From: JAUVPY01 sp034412795
GTDB taxonomy: Bacteria > Chloroflexota > Anaerolineae > 4572-78 > NAK82
Length of the DNA: 64,000 nt
Direction of reading: 5' to 3'
Assembly (NCBI GenBank): GCA_034412795.1
Contig: DAOUMD010000044.1
Coordinates: forward strand, 1-64,000
How positions within the stretch are numbered: position 1 is the first letter of the stretch; each line of letters begins with the position of its first letter. Made by a program: the position numbers and the translations under genes. The notes below the pieces were generated by a model, which searched no databases, was not told the origin of the DNA, and worked only from the letters and a program-made list of their open reading frames with translations. Of this stretch, positions 43,051 to 50,912 are shown piece after piece.

Positions 43051-43608
43051 GTGACAACCACAACACGAAGCCGCCGCCCGCCGGCCAGAGATCCAAAGGG
43101 AATAGTGGGCGAAGAAGGAGGGAACGCGCGAGCGATGCGCCCATCGACATTGAAGGCTGGATTGGCAGGCGGTCTGTGCTTACTGATCATCTTGTTAATC
43201 AGCCTCATCCCCATCCCGTTAGGCACTTGCCTGGTCACATTAGGCTTCGTCGTAGTCTGGATCGGCACCGGGATATTGGCTGGGCTCTTAGCCGAAGAAG
43301 AGATTCAGACCCGCCAGCAGGCGGTGAGGACTGGCGCAATGGCCGGCTTCATAGCAGGTATCAGCGGGGGCGTTGCCGGGATGCTGGTCGCTGCTTTTGG
43401 CGCTCTCTTCCCTGATCTGGGCGAGGGCGTGCTGGCCCAATTTTCCCCGGTCCAGGTCGAGGCGTTGACACAAATGGGGGTTGCTCCCGACGCCATCCGG
43501 CTGGCAGGCTCAATCATGTCAGCCATGCTGGTCTGCGGCATTGGCGGTATAGTTGTGTCGGTCGCCCTCGGTTCGCTGGGTGGGCGTATCTACTTCCGCG
43601 TGCGCTGA
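43051..43608 (+). CDS. Hypothetical membrane protein
   Basis: 185 residues, not recognised. A basic/proline N-terminus (about 1-30) precedes four likely membrane helices: GLAGGLCLLIILLISLIPIP, CLVTLGFVVVWIGTGILAGL, GAMAGFIAGISGGVAGMLVA and LVCGIGGIVVSVALGSLGG. A charged EEEIQTRQQAVRTG loop separates helices 2 and 3. The last part resembles small glycine-rich membrane proteins common in Chloroflexota. The GTG at 43051 has no clear ribosome site; the ATG at 43135 has AAGGAGGG 12 bases upstream and would drop the N-terminal tail. It stands alone between promoter and repeat. Confidence 0.65.
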   Translation: MTTTTRSRRPPARDPKGIVGEEGGNARAMRPSTLKAGLAGGLCLLIILLISLIPIPLGTCLVTLGFVVVWIGTGILAGLLAEEEIQTRQQAVRTGAMAGFIAGISGGVAGMLVAAFGALFPDLGEGVLAQFSPVQVEALTQMGVAPDAIRLAGSIMSAMLVCGIGGIVVSVALGSLGGRIYFRVR

Positions 43609-43621
43609 GCGCGAAACGAGA

Positions 43622-43698
43622 ACGTAAAACGTGAGGCGTGAGGCGTGAAACGCGAATACACTGATCACGCCTCACGCATCACGCGTCACGTTTTACGT
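43622..43698. repeat. GTAAAACGTGA inverted repeat overlapping the rdgB stop
   Basis: Arms ACGTAAAACGTGA (43622-43634) and TCACGTTTTACGT (43686-43698) with GAGGCGTGA words between. The right arm forms the last codons and stop of rdgB on the minus strand. Confidence 0.8.
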
Positions 43699-44305
43699 GT
43701 CTCCAGATGATGGGCAATGCCGCCCGGACTGCCGCGGCCCGGTGGCTAATGCTATTCTTCGTCTCCGGCGACAGTTGTGCCATAGTGCAGTCAAATTCCG
43801 GTATGAAGAAGATTGGGTCGTAACCAAAGCCGTGTTCCCCCCGGGGTTCAACGGCGATGACCCCTTCGATGGTTCCCTCCGCTGTCTTTACCTGACCCTC
43901 CGGCGTGGCAAGGGCGACCACACAGCGAAAGCGAGCGGTCCGCTCCGCCCCTGGTACCCCCTCCAATTGACGTAACACCAACTTGTAGCGGCGCACATGC
44001 TCGCCTCGTCGTGTGCCTCCGTACCGTGCTGAATGAACCCCAGGTGCGCCGCCTAACTTATCTATCTCCAACCCCGAGTCGTCGGCCAGCGTCAGCAACC
44101 CGCTCCGCTCGGCAAAGGCGCTGGCCTTTAGTATGGCATTCTCCTCGAAGGTCACCCCTGTCTCTTCCGGTTCGAAGTTGATTCCTTCTTCGCCCAGGCT
44201 GGTGATCTCCAGGGGAAGGTCGCGCAGCAAATGTCGATATTCCTCCAACTTACCGGTGTTGTTGGTGGCAACCAGTAGTTTTACCTGCTCATTTGTCTTT
44301 GACAT
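43679..44305 (-). CDS. rdgB: XTP/dITP pyrophosphatase (RdgB/HAM1)
   Basis: 208 residues. Hydrolyses non-canonical purine triphosphates (ITP, dITP, XTP) to monophosphates to keep them out of DNA and RNA. Seen: LLVATNNTGKLEEYRHLL, VTFEENAILKASAFAERSGLLTLADDSGLEIDKLGGAPGVHSARYGG (the catalytic and substrate-binding core), FRCVVALATPEGQ, GFGYDPIFFIPEF, MAQLSPETKNSISHRAAAVRAALP (SHR motif). The final VKRDA and stop are encoded by the arm of a palindromic repeat, so the C-terminus is not the ancestral one. AAGGAT ribosome site before the ATG. Confidence 0.95.
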   Translation of the reverse strand: MSKTNEQVKLLVATNNTGKLEEYRHLLRDLPLEITSLGEEGINFEPEETGVTFEENAILKASAFAERSGLLTLADDSGLEIDKLGGAPGVHSARYGGTRRGEHVRRYKLVLRQLEGVPGAERTARFRCVVALATPEGQVKTAEGTIEGVIAVEPRGEHGFGYDPIFFIPEFDCTMAQLSPETKNSISHRAAAVRAALPIIWRHVKRDA

Positions 44306-44358
44306 ATCCTTGCTCCCTAAGTACAGCGATGCGTAAATTCGCTTCGAGTATCGTGCAT

Positions 44359-44440
44359 GTCATTCTGAGGCTGAAGGCCGAAGAATCTCGTCCCACAATA
44401 GGGAAACGAGATCCTTCGCTCGTGCCTCGCTCAGGATGAC
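44359..44440. repeat. GTCATTCTGAG-type inverted repeat
   Basis: Arms GTCATTCTGAG (44359-44369) and CTCAGGATGAC (44430-44440) with inner complementary words GAATCTCGT and ACGAGATCC. Lies in the 386-base gap between divergent rdgB and glyA. The type is common in many bacterial genomes; related to the element at 16548. Confidence 0.75.
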
Positions 44441-44585
44441 GTGTCATTCACGATGACATGGCTGCCGGAACCCCGTTGCGAATTAACGGAAGGCTGTACT
44501 AAACGTCTGACTGCCTGTGCATCAAAGCGAACGATCGATGTGGTAGCGACGGAAGTAGAATACCACACTCAGCAATTGCTGCAAG

Positions 44586-44614
44586 TTGCGCCTGTCTGGT
44601 TGCAGAGGTATAAT
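44586..44614 (+). promoter_or_regulatory. Promoter of glyA
   Basis: TTGCGC, exactly 17 bases, TATAAT (44609-44614). Predicted start near 44621, 71 bases before the ATG. Confidence 0.6.
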
Positions 44615-44637
44615 GCCTTCGTTCACACGCTTTTACG

Positions 44638-44664
44638 CGCACCTTGCCAAGGTGCGTTTTCTTT
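44638..44664 (+). terminator. Terminator-like hairpin in the glyA leader (possible attenuator)
   Basis: CGCACCTTG and CAAGGTGCG form a stem (the innermost pairs must open as loop), followed by TTTTCTTT. It lies after the predicted transcription start and before the ATG at 44692. I see no T-box or known riboswitch core. Confidence 0.5.
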
Positions 44665-44691
44665 ACCGATACAGGGGGATTGTTGTAATTT

Positions 44692-45978
44692 ATGGAAGCT
44701 GTTCTTCAAAAAAACATACGAATCGCCGCCGGTGACGAGATATTGGGTGCGGTGGATACTGAATTACTGGAAGCCATTCGTGCCGAGCGGGGACGCCAGT
44801 GCGATCAAATCGAGTTAATTGCTTCGGAGAACTACGTGAGCGATGCCGTATTGGTGGCTCAAGGCTCAGTACTGACCAACAAATACGCCGAGGGTTACCC
44901 CGAACATCGCTATTATGGCGGCTGCAAGTTCGTGGACGTGGCCGAAGAACTGGCCAGGGAGCGGGCCAAGAAACTCTTTGGTGCCGAGTATGCCAATGTT
45001 CAGCCTCATGCGGGCTCCCAGGCCAATGGCGCTGCCTATCTGGCCTTGCTCGAGCCGGGTGACACGATACTGGCTATGAAGCTTGATCACGGCGGGCATC
45101 TCACTCACGGCGCAAAATTCAACTTCTCGGGCCAGTTCTATAACTTCGTCCACTACGGTGTGAGCCCCGAAACCGAGATGCTGAACTACGACGCCATCGC
45201 CGCCCTGGCCGAAGAGCACAAACCGCGCCTCATCTTGGCCGGGGCCAGCGCCTACCCTCGCATCATCGACTTCCCGCGTCTACGCCAAATCGCGGACAGT
45301 GTGGGCGCCTATTTGATGGTAGACATGGCGCACATTGCCGGGCTGATCGCTGCTGGTGTGCATCCCAGTCCTGTCCCGTACTGTGATGTCGTCACCAGTA
45401 CAACCCATAAAACCCTGCGTGGTCCGCGCGCCGGGCTCATTTTGTGCAAAGCCGAGCATGCCAGTAAGATAGACAAGGCCGTCTTCCCCGGCTTGCAGGG
45501 TGGTCCCCTGATGCACATCATTGCTGCCAAGGCGGTCGCCTTTGCTGAGGCGCTCAGACCTGAGTTCAAGGCTTACGCCCAGGCCGTCGTGGACAACGCC
45601 CGTGTACTCGCCAGGTATTTGGCCCAGGATGGACTGCGCATCGTCTCCGGCGGTACCGACAATCACCTTATGCTGGTGGATGTACGCGGCGCTAATATCA
45701 CGGGACAGGAAGCCGAGGATGTGTTGGATCAAGTCGGCATCACGGTCAATAAGAATCTTATCCCCTTCGACCCTGCGCCGCCGCGTGTCACCAGTGGTAT
45801 TCGGTTGGGTACACCGGCTGTTACCACCCGCGGCTTCGGCCCGGCTCAGATGGAAACTATCGCCGATTGCATCATACGCGCTTTGCGAAGTCCGGCCGAC
45901 GAGACGCTGAAACGCAAACTGCGCGACGTAACCCGTGATTTCTGTGATCGTTTTCCTGTACCAGGATTGGAGTCATGA
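44692..45978 (+). CDS. glyA: Serine hydroxymethyltransferase
   Basis: 428 residues. PLP enzyme converting serine plus tetrahydrofolate to glycine plus 5,10-methylene-tetrahydrofolate. Seen: RGRQCDQIELIASENYVSDAVL, NKYAEGYPEHRYYGG, VQPHAGSQANGAAYLALLEPGD, LDHGGHLTHG, MVDMAHIAGLIAAGVHPSPV, STTHKTLRGPRAG with the PLP lysine near residue 239, GGTDNHLMLVDV, and RVTSGIRLGTPAVTTRGF. The first 15 residues are slightly longer than usual. It overlaps the histidine phosphatase gene by 4 bases (ATGA). Its leader carries a terminator-like hairpin. Confidence 0.97.
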   Translation: MEAVLQKNIRIAAGDEILGAVDTELLEAIRAERGRQCDQIELIASENYVSDAVLVAQGSVLTNKYAEGYPEHRYYGGCKFVDVAEELARERAKKLFGAEYANVQPHAGSQANGAAYLALLEPGDTILAMKLDHGGHLTHGAKFNFSGQFYNFVHYGVSPETEMLNYDAIAALAEEHKPRLILAGASAYPRIIDFPRLRQIADSVGAYLMVDMAHIAGLIAAGVHPSPVPYCDVVTSTTHKTLRGPRAGLILCKAEHASKIDKAVFPGLQGGPLMHIIAAKAVAFAEALRPEFKAYAQAVVDNARVLARYLAQDGLRIVSGGTDNHLMLVDVRGANITGQEAEDVLDQVGITVNKNLIPFDPAPPRVTSGIRLGTPAVTTRGFGPAQMETIADCIIRALRSPADETLKRKLRDVTRDFCDRFPVPGLES

Positions 45979-46616
45979 CTACTATCCTTCTCGTTCGTCA
46001 CGGTCAGACGGCCTGGAACCGCGAGGAGCGGTTTCGAGGCCAGGTTGATTTGCCTCTCGACGACCGGGGGCTACGACAGGCGGAGTTAGTGGGTCGCCGC
46101 ATAGCCGACCGGTGGCAGCCTACCGCCATCTATGCCAGTTCGCTACAGCGCACCCTGCAAACGGCGGCTGGCATCGCCCGGGCCTGTAATCTGCGTACTG
46201 TCATCCACGATGGCTTGCTCGACATAGACTATGGTGCGTTTGCGGGCCTCACACCCCAGGAAGCGGCCGTCTACTACCCAGACATAGCCCGCGCCTGGCA
46301 ACACGCGCCACATATGGTCCTCTTCCCCGACGGGCAATCGCTGGGTGACGTACGCGAGCGCGCTGAGGCAGCCCTGGAGGGTATCGTTGCAAACCATCCT
46401 GACCAGACGGTAGTGCTGGTGACCCACGTCGTTGTCTGCCGGCTGTTGCTGTGTGCGGTTCTGGGGCTAGATAGCAGTCACTTCTGGCAGTTCGAGCCAG
46501 CTACCGCTTCTATCAGTGTCTTTGAGATTTTCGATGGCCACAGTGTTCTCTTAAGCTTCAACGATACTTGCCACCTGGCCGAGTTAGGCAACGGCGAACA
46601 GTCAGAGGCAAATTAG
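45975..46616 (+). CDS. Histidine phosphatase (phosphoglycerate mutase superfamily)
   Basis: 213 residues. Catalytic LVRHGQTAWN at the N-terminus with the phospho-accepting His, FRGQVDLPLDDRGLRQAELVGRR, IYASSLQRTLQTAAGIA, DGLLDIDYGAFAGLTPQEA, and late LVTHVVVCRLLL with the second His. The pattern fits the CobC/GpmB-like small phosphatases; cobalamin genes are not in the window, so the substrate is left open. Co-translated with glyA (ATGA overlap). Confidence 0.87.
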   Translation: MTTILLVRHGQTAWNREERFRGQVDLPLDDRGLRQAELVGRRIADRWQPTAIYASSLQRTLQTAAGIARACNLRTVIHDGLLDIDYGAFAGLTPQEAAVYYPDIARAWQHAPHMVLFPDGQSLGDVRERAEAALEGIVANHPDQTVVLVTHVVVCRLLLCAVLGLDSSHFWQFEPATASISVFEIFDGHSVLLSFNDTCHLAELGNGEQSEAN

Positions 46617-46631
46617 CACTCTCTACATAAC

Positions 46632-46660
46632 TTGTAAACTCGCTCTAGTTATTGTAAAAT
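46632..46660 (+). promoter_or_regulatory. Promoter of the prepilin-M23 fusion gene
   Basis: TTGTAA, 17 bases, TAAAAT. Predicted start near 46667; the ribosome site CTAGGAGG lies just before the ATG at 46700. Confidence 0.6.
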
Positions 46661-46699
46661 TGACCCTGGGAAGCTGATCAACGACCTAGGAGGTCGATT

Positions 46700-47278
46700 A
46701 TGATCGTCCATGAGAGCGAACGAGGCCAGGGTACGGTTGAGTACGCATTGCTTCTTGTCCTGATAGCTATCGTCGTAATCGCGATACTCTGGATTCTGGG
46801 GAATAGCCTGTCAACAGTCTTCTACGGGATCGCCGAGGCGCTCCAATTTGGATGCGGCGAGGTCAGCAAACAAACCTTTCGCAGCTATGCCGGCGAAGGC
46901 GGGGAAGCGCAAGGCAGTCCGACTCTATCCTACTCCCCCACGCTTGGGAAAACCACTCAACGCTACTGGTTCTGTCACAATGGGTGGGATATCGCCAACC
47001 CAGAGGGCACGCCCGTGTACGCGGTTGACGACGGTGTGGTCAAGTTTGCCGGCTGGAGTGACCGAGGCTATGGCAATATGGTGGTCATTGACCACGGTAG
47101 CTACCAGACACTCTATGCTCACCTCAGAGATGCCCCCTCCGTGAGCGAGGGGCAATCAGTCGTCGCTGGGCAGGTCATCGGTTCTATGGGGAACACAGGT
47201 TTTTCCACCGGCCCACACCTGCATTTTGAGATCCGCCACGGCAGCAGCTTGATTGATCCCGGTCCCTATATTCCCTAG
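46700..47278 (+). CDS. Flp-type prepilin segment fused to M23 peptidase
   Basis: 192 residues after a strong CTAGGAGG site. Residues 1-45 look like a Flp/TadE-type prepilin: a short charged leader ending in G9, then QGTVEYALLLVLIAIVVIAIL with Glu at +5 from that Gly, the type IV prepilin peptidase pattern. Residues about 88-190 are a LytM/M23 metallopeptidase: H93-x3-D97 (CHNGWDIA), DHGSYQTLYAHL (H141), and H173-L-H175 (GPHLHFEI), so all zinc and catalytic residues are present. The peptidase would lie outside the membrane, tethered or assembled like a pilin, and cut peptidoglycan or a peptide. No tad/pil genes are nearby. The domain combination is unusual. Confidence 0.85.
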   Translation: MIVHESERGQGTVEYALLLVLIAIVVIAILWILGNSLSTVFYGIAEALQFGCGEVSKQTFRSYAGEGGEAQGSPTLSYSPTLGKTTQRYWFCHNGWDIANPEGTPVYAVDDGVVKFAGWSDRGYGNMVVIDHGSYQTLYAHLRDAPSVSEGQSVVAGQVIGSMGNTGFSTGPHLHFEIRHGSSLIDPGPYIP

Positions 47279-47343
47279 CATATCTTGGGATGATTCACTA
47301 TTGGGTTGACACTTTTTACCGGTCAAATCAAGGGTAGCAACCT

Positions 47344-47429
47344 CGTAAAACGTAAAACGTGATGCGTGAAGGCACATTTGCAAGGCGCATTCGCCCAGAA
47401 TCATTACGCTTTACGTTTTACGTTTTACG
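47344..47429. repeat. GTAAAACGTGA inverted repeat, third copy
   Basis: Left half with CGTAAAACGTAAAACGTGA and right half TTTACGTTTTACGTTTTACG are imperfectly complementary over about 28 bases. Intergenic, between convergent genes. Confidence 0.8.
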
Positions 47430-47439
47430 GGTTTGTCTG

Positions 47440-47535
47440 GCTAAGGATTGAGAATTAAATAACTTCCTCAAATGCAAGCGAAATACTGGCCTGATTCAGT
47501 CGGCTAATGAGTAAGTTATTAAATCCTTAGCCCTA
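47440..47535. repeat. Inverted repeat with GGCTAAGGATT arms
   Basis: GGCTAAGGATT then ATTAAATAACTT on the left and AAGTTATTAAATCCTTAGCC on the right are complementary with a small internal gap; about 45 bases between. With the preceding repeat it fills most of the 348-base gap 47279-47626; nothing else is seen there. Confidence 0.65.
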
Positions 47536-47626
47536 AGCAGGCCAAATTGTCAACCAGTTTTCTTGGCAAAATGAACCATGCTCACATCTTGGTGCAATTA
47601 ATCCCCCAATCCCTACTTTGCTTACG

Positions 47627-48463
47627 TCAGTGGCCAATTACGGCAAAATAATCTGCCAGCGCCTCCTGCCAGGGACGCAGAGTGATACCCAGTGCTGCGC
47701 CGACGGTGTTACGCAAGGGCGCAAATGGAGGTGGCGTAGAAGCCCGCTCGAACTCGTCGCTCGTGATGGGCGATATGGGAACCGACTCGTGTCCTGATTG
47801 CTTCAATATCTCCACAGCAAATTCATAGCGAGAGCAGTACCCCTCGTTAACCAGGTGATAGCTGCCGTAATGCCCTGTTTGAATCAAACGTGCAATGGCA
47901 TCAGTCAGGTCCGGTGCATAAGTGGGGTTGGCAACTTCGTCGGTGACAACGCGCAGTCGGCCATGTTTGTCGGCCGCGGCGGTTATCTTGTCAACGAAGT
48001 TATTCCCCCCGGGGGCGAACAGCCACGATATGCGCACGATGTAGAGCTTGTTAACCAGCCGATCTGCGATCTTTTCGGCGGCCAACTTCGAAGCGCCATA
48101 TGGGTTAATTGGGCGACGAGAATCAAACTCGCGATAGGGCTCGGTGGCTGTGCCTTCGAATACCTCGTTGGTACTGATGTGCACCATCGCCGCCCCTGAC
48201 CGTTGACAGGCCAGCGCTACGTTCTGCGTGCCAAAGGCATTGACCTGGTAGGCCAGGTCCGGATTTCGGGCACAGCCATCCACGTCGGTCATCGCCGCAC
48301 AGTGAATCACCACTTCTGGCTTCAGGTCGGCCAAAGGCGCTACCGACTGAGGATCAGTGATGTCCCAATCTGGAAGGTCAATTAAGACCAGGTCGGCTTC
48401 AGCCAGGGCGTGTTGTAACGCCTTGCCCAATTGTCCCAGGGCACCAGTGATAACGATGCGCAT
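47627..48463 (-). CDS. rfbD: dTDP-4-dehydrorhamnose reductase-like (RmlD family)
   Basis: 278 residues, extended SDR. Reduces dTDP-4-dehydro-rhamnose to dTDP-rhamnose for cell-surface polysaccharide. Seen: MRIVITGALGQLGKALQHAL (NAD(P) loop), WDITDPQSV, VVIHCAAMTDVDGCARNPDLAYQVNAFGTQNVALAC, HISTNEVFEGT (catalytic Thr), REFDSRRPINPYGASKLAAE (Y-x3-K), VRISWLFAPGGNNFVDKI, VVTDEVANPTYAPDLTDAI. The window does not include rfbA-C, so the symbol is by family only; related SDR epimerases/reductases are possible. Confidence 0.85.
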   Translation of the reverse strand: MRIVITGALGQLGKALQHALAEADLVLIDLPDWDITDPQSVAPLADLKPEVVIHCAAMTDVDGCARNPDLAYQVNAFGTQNVALACQRSGAAMVHISTNEVFEGTATEPYREFDSRRPINPYGASKLAAEKIADRLVNKLYIVRISWLFAPGGNNFVDKITAAADKHGRLRVVTDEVANPTYAPDLTDAIARLIQTGHYGSYHLVNEGYCSRYEFAVEILKQSGHESVPISPITSDEFERASTPPPFAPLRNTVGAALGITLRPWQEALADYFAVIGH

Positions 48464-48553
48464 CGGAGAAAACCCTTTCTATACAGAACGTCACTCCAAT
48501 TGTACACCAACTCTGCCAGCTACACCAACCCCCAATTTAGATGTCTTCTCAAT

Positions 48554-48675
48554 GTAACTACTCAACCTGATGGTTACAGATATGTATCTGCAACCTATAA
48601 TCGGCGGATGTATATTCGCAAATACCCGTTACGGTTGAATAACCGTAACGATCAGCGACTGGTCTGAGTAGTTAC
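48554..48675. repeat. 122-bp element with nested hairpins
   Basis: Outer arms GTAACTACTCA (48554-48564) and TGAGTAGTTAC (48665-48675) are perfect. Inside are GGTTACAGATA/TATCTGCAACC (48572-48595, 10 of 11 pairs) and CGTTACGGTT/AACCGTAACG (48627-48650, perfect, GAAT loop). It could be a small mobile element or a structured RNA. It ends 13 bases before the GntR promoter. Confidence 0.65.
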
Positions 48676-48687
48676 GTGAATTCTAAA

Positions 48688-48715
48688 TTGACAATTCAAA
48701 AGATTCACTTATAAT
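48688..48715 (+). promoter_or_regulatory. Consensus promoter of the gntR-type gene
   Basis: TTGACA, 16 bases, TATAAT. The most consensus-like promoter in the window; its -10 overlaps the operator palindrome. Confidence 0.8.
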
Positions 48716-48741
48716 AGTTCTCTATATATTTAGAGAACTAT
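48714..48741. promoter_or_regulatory. 28-bp palindromic operator, probably for the GntR protein
   Basis: Perfect 11-bp arms ATAGTTCTCTA (48714-48724) and TAGAGAACTAT (48731-48741) around TATATT. It covers the predicted transcription start, so binding would repress. Position before the gntR-type gene suggests autoregulation. Confidence 0.7.
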
Positions 48742-48760
48742 ATTTTATAAAGAGGATCGA

Positions 48761-49501
48761 ATGACTAATCTTAAAATTTTAATGACGTTAGATAAACAAA
48801 GCCATATTCCCATCTATCGCCAGATTCAGTCGCAGCTAAAGCAACTCATCCTGGACGGACAGTTCAACCCCCAAGATATGCTCCCCTCCGAGAATGAGTT
48901 AGCCCAACGTTACCAGGTTAGTGTAATGACAGTACGCCAGGCGATGAATGAATTAGTCAGTGAAGGATTAATTTACCGCGAGCGTGGACGGGGCACCTTT
49001 GTTGCCCGACAACTGATTGTTCAACCCTTGCAACGTTTTGAGAGCTTCTCGGAACATATCGCAGCGCGTGGCCTCGTCCCCTCGGCCCAAATTCTTGTCT
49101 TTGAGTACGTTGCTGCTCCGCAAGAGGCTGCCTTAGCCCTGGAATTGCAACCGGTTGACCAGGTGCTGCGCATTAAGCGGTTGCGCCTTACGGATAACTG
49201 TCCGGTGGGCATTCATGATTCCTATCTACGTGATGTTCACTTCGACCAGACAATGTTAGATGAGTATGGTTCGCTTTACGCCCTACTGGAAGCCCAGGGA
49301 TTGGTTTTGGCCGAACAGGAAGAAATCCTTGAGGCAGTTGCTGCCGATGCGGAAGCAAGCGAGTTGTTGAATGTCCTTTCAGGTTCGCCTTTGTTGCAGG
49401 TTTCATCAACAGCCTATCTGGAATCGGGGCAGCCCATTGAGTTTGTCAAGGCCATCTACCGTACCGATCACTACCGGTACGCCGTTCGACTCAAACGGTA
49501 A
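48761..49501 (+). CDS. GntR-family regulator with UTRA domain
   Basis: 246 residues, ATG preceded by AGAGGA. N-terminal winged helix: IPIYRQIQSQLKQLILDGQFNPQDMLPSENELAQRYQVSVMTVRQAMNELVSEGLIYRERGRGTFVA. C-terminal UTRA ligand domain of the HutC type (about 85-240): QRFESFSEHIAARGLVPSAQILVFEYVAA, VLRIKRLRLTDNCPVGIHDSYL, PIEFVKAIYRTDHYRYAVRL. It probably senses a nucleoside or a breakdown product and controls the transport/catabolic genes that follow; the palindrome at 48714-48741 is its likely operator. Confidence 0.93.
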   Translation: MTNLKILMTLDKQSHIPIYRQIQSQLKQLILDGQFNPQDMLPSENELAQRYQVSVMTVRQAMNELVSEGLIYRERGRGTFVARQLIVQPLQRFESFSEHIAARGLVPSAQILVFEYVAAPQEAALALELQPVDQVLRIKRLRLTDNCPVGIHDSYLRDVHFDQTMLDEYGSLYALLEAQGLVLAEQEEILEAVAADAEASELLNVLSGSPLLQVSSTAYLESGQPIEFVKAIYRTDHYRYAVRLKR

Positions 49502-49603
49502 TTGAGACAAAGGAGGTGGAAAATCACGACTATTATGTAACGAACATTCAATGTACCCCACAGAGCAAATTGATTTTCCAACAAAAAATAGGAGGGGAAA
49601 GAA

Positions 49604-50827
49604 ATGAAAATTTACAAACGCTTTTTGATGGCTGCGTCAATAGTTTTTGTGCTATTGGCCCTGGTAGCCTGCACCACGGTGGCTACGCCTCAGGTAGTTA
49701 AAGAAACGGTGGTTGTTACCCAGGAAGTTGAAGTAGAAAAAGAAGTTGAGGTAGTCGTCACCGCTACGCCTGCCCCAGAAGCAGAAACCGCAGCAGACTT
49801 GCCCCAGGCCCCCGATAAAAAAGTGGCTCTTATTATTGCCCAGGGCGGCTTGGGCGACCGCTCCTACAACGATTCCGGTTTTGCCGGACTAACCAAAGCC
49901 GCCCAGGACTTTGGCGTTGAGGTTGTGCCTATCGAATCGTCGGACCCGGTGGGCGAAGGCGAGCAGCTTTTGCGAACGGCCGCAGAAGCCGGCTTTGATC
50001 TGGTGATTACCCTTGAGTACTCTCACTTTGACCCGCTCTCCCGCGTGGCGCCAGACTACCCCGATACCACCTTTTCTATTGTCAACATTGTAGTGGATGA
50101 GCCCAATGTTGTCTCAATAATGTTCGATGAGCATACCGGCTCTTATCTGGCCGGGGCGTTGGCCGCAATGGTCACCACCGATGACTCAATTGAGCAAACC
50201 AACGATGAAGCCATCATTGGGGCCATTGGCGGGGCGCAATCCAGCGGCATTGACGTTTTCCTGCATGGCTACCTGCAAGGAGCCTGTGCCGTTAACCCCG
50301 ATATTGATGTTCTGTTTGCCTACTCTAACGATTTTGGCGACCCGGCCAAAGGTAAAGAAATCACCCTGGGCATGTATGAGCAGGGGGCCGACGTTGTATT
50401 CCAGGTGGCCGGCGGAACCGGCGCCGGGGTCATTGATGCAGCCAAAGAGCAAAACCGCTTTGCGATTGGCGTTGACAGCGACCAGGATTATCTGGCCCCC
50501 GGCAACGTATTAACCAGTATGTTGAAGCGAGTAGACATTGCCGTTTACGACCTGATCAAACAATTGGCTGCAGGTGAACTGGAAGGTGGCATGGTAGCCC
50601 AGTACGGCTTAGATCAAAGCGGCGTGGGTGTTAGCGAAATGACCTACACCCGTCACTTGATCCCCAGCGAGTACATAAACCAGATGAATGAGTTCCAAGA
50701 TGCCATCATTGCCGGTGAACTGGATGTCATTGACGTTCGCACTCTTGATGAAGAGCAACTCGCCTTTATCAGTGCCAACGCCACCTGCGAAGGCATTGAA
50801 GAGCTACGAGCAATGTTAGGCAAGTAA
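49604..50827 (+). CDS. BMP-family nucleoside-binding lipoprotein
   Basis: 407 residues after GGAGGGGAAAG. Lipoprotein signal: FVLLALVAC with lipobox LVAC and lipidated C23, followed by a Thr/Val/Glu-rich linker (about 24-65, VEVEKEVEVVVTATP). Mature domain is of the Bmp/Med/PnrA type: KVALIIAQGGLGDRSYNDSGFAGL, FSIVNIVVDEPNVVSIMFDEHTGSYLAGALAAM, IGAIGGAQSSGIDVFLHGYLQGA, VVFQVAGGTGAGVIDAAKEQNRFAIGVDSDQDYLAPGNVLTSMLKRVDIAV. The family binds purine or pyrimidine nucleosides outside the membrane and hands them to the ABC transporter encoded next. Confidence 0.93.
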   Translation: MKIYKRFLMAASIVFVLLALVACTTVATPQVVKETVVVTQEVEVEKEVEVVVTATPAPEAETAADLPQAPDKKVALIIAQGGLGDRSYNDSGFAGLTKAAQDFGVEVVPIESSDPVGEGEQLLRTAAEAGFDLVITLEYSHFDPLSRVAPDYPDTTFSIVNIVVDEPNVVSIMFDEHTGSYLAGALAAMVTTDDSIEQTNDEAIIGAIGGAQSSGIDVFLHGYLQGACAVNPDIDVLFAYSNDFGDPAKGKEITLGMYEQGADVVFQVAGGTGAGVIDAAKEQNRFAIGVDSDQDYLAPGNVLTSMLKRVDIAVYDLIKQLAAGELEGGMVAQYGLDQSGVGVSEMTYTRHLIPSEYINQMNEFQDAIIAGELDVIDVRTLDEEQLAFISANATCEGIEELRAMLGK

Positions 50828-50830
50828 AAA

Positions 50831-50891
50831 AGGATGAGGGATGAATTATGAAGGATGAATCTTTTCTACATCTTCATTCTTCATCCCTCAT
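50831..50891. repeat. GGATGA-word inverted repeat
   Basis: Left half AGGATGAGGGATGAATTATG... and right half TTCATTCTTCATCCCTCAT are complementary. Lies between the binding protein and ATPase genes and may reduce read-through so that the binding protein is made in excess. Confidence 0.75.
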
Positions 50892-50912
50892 GATTCTTGA
50901 AAAAGGTCAATT

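Noticed and set aside
43697..43975. Plus-strand open frame over rdgB
   Set aside because: Antisense shadow of a clearly conserved gene.
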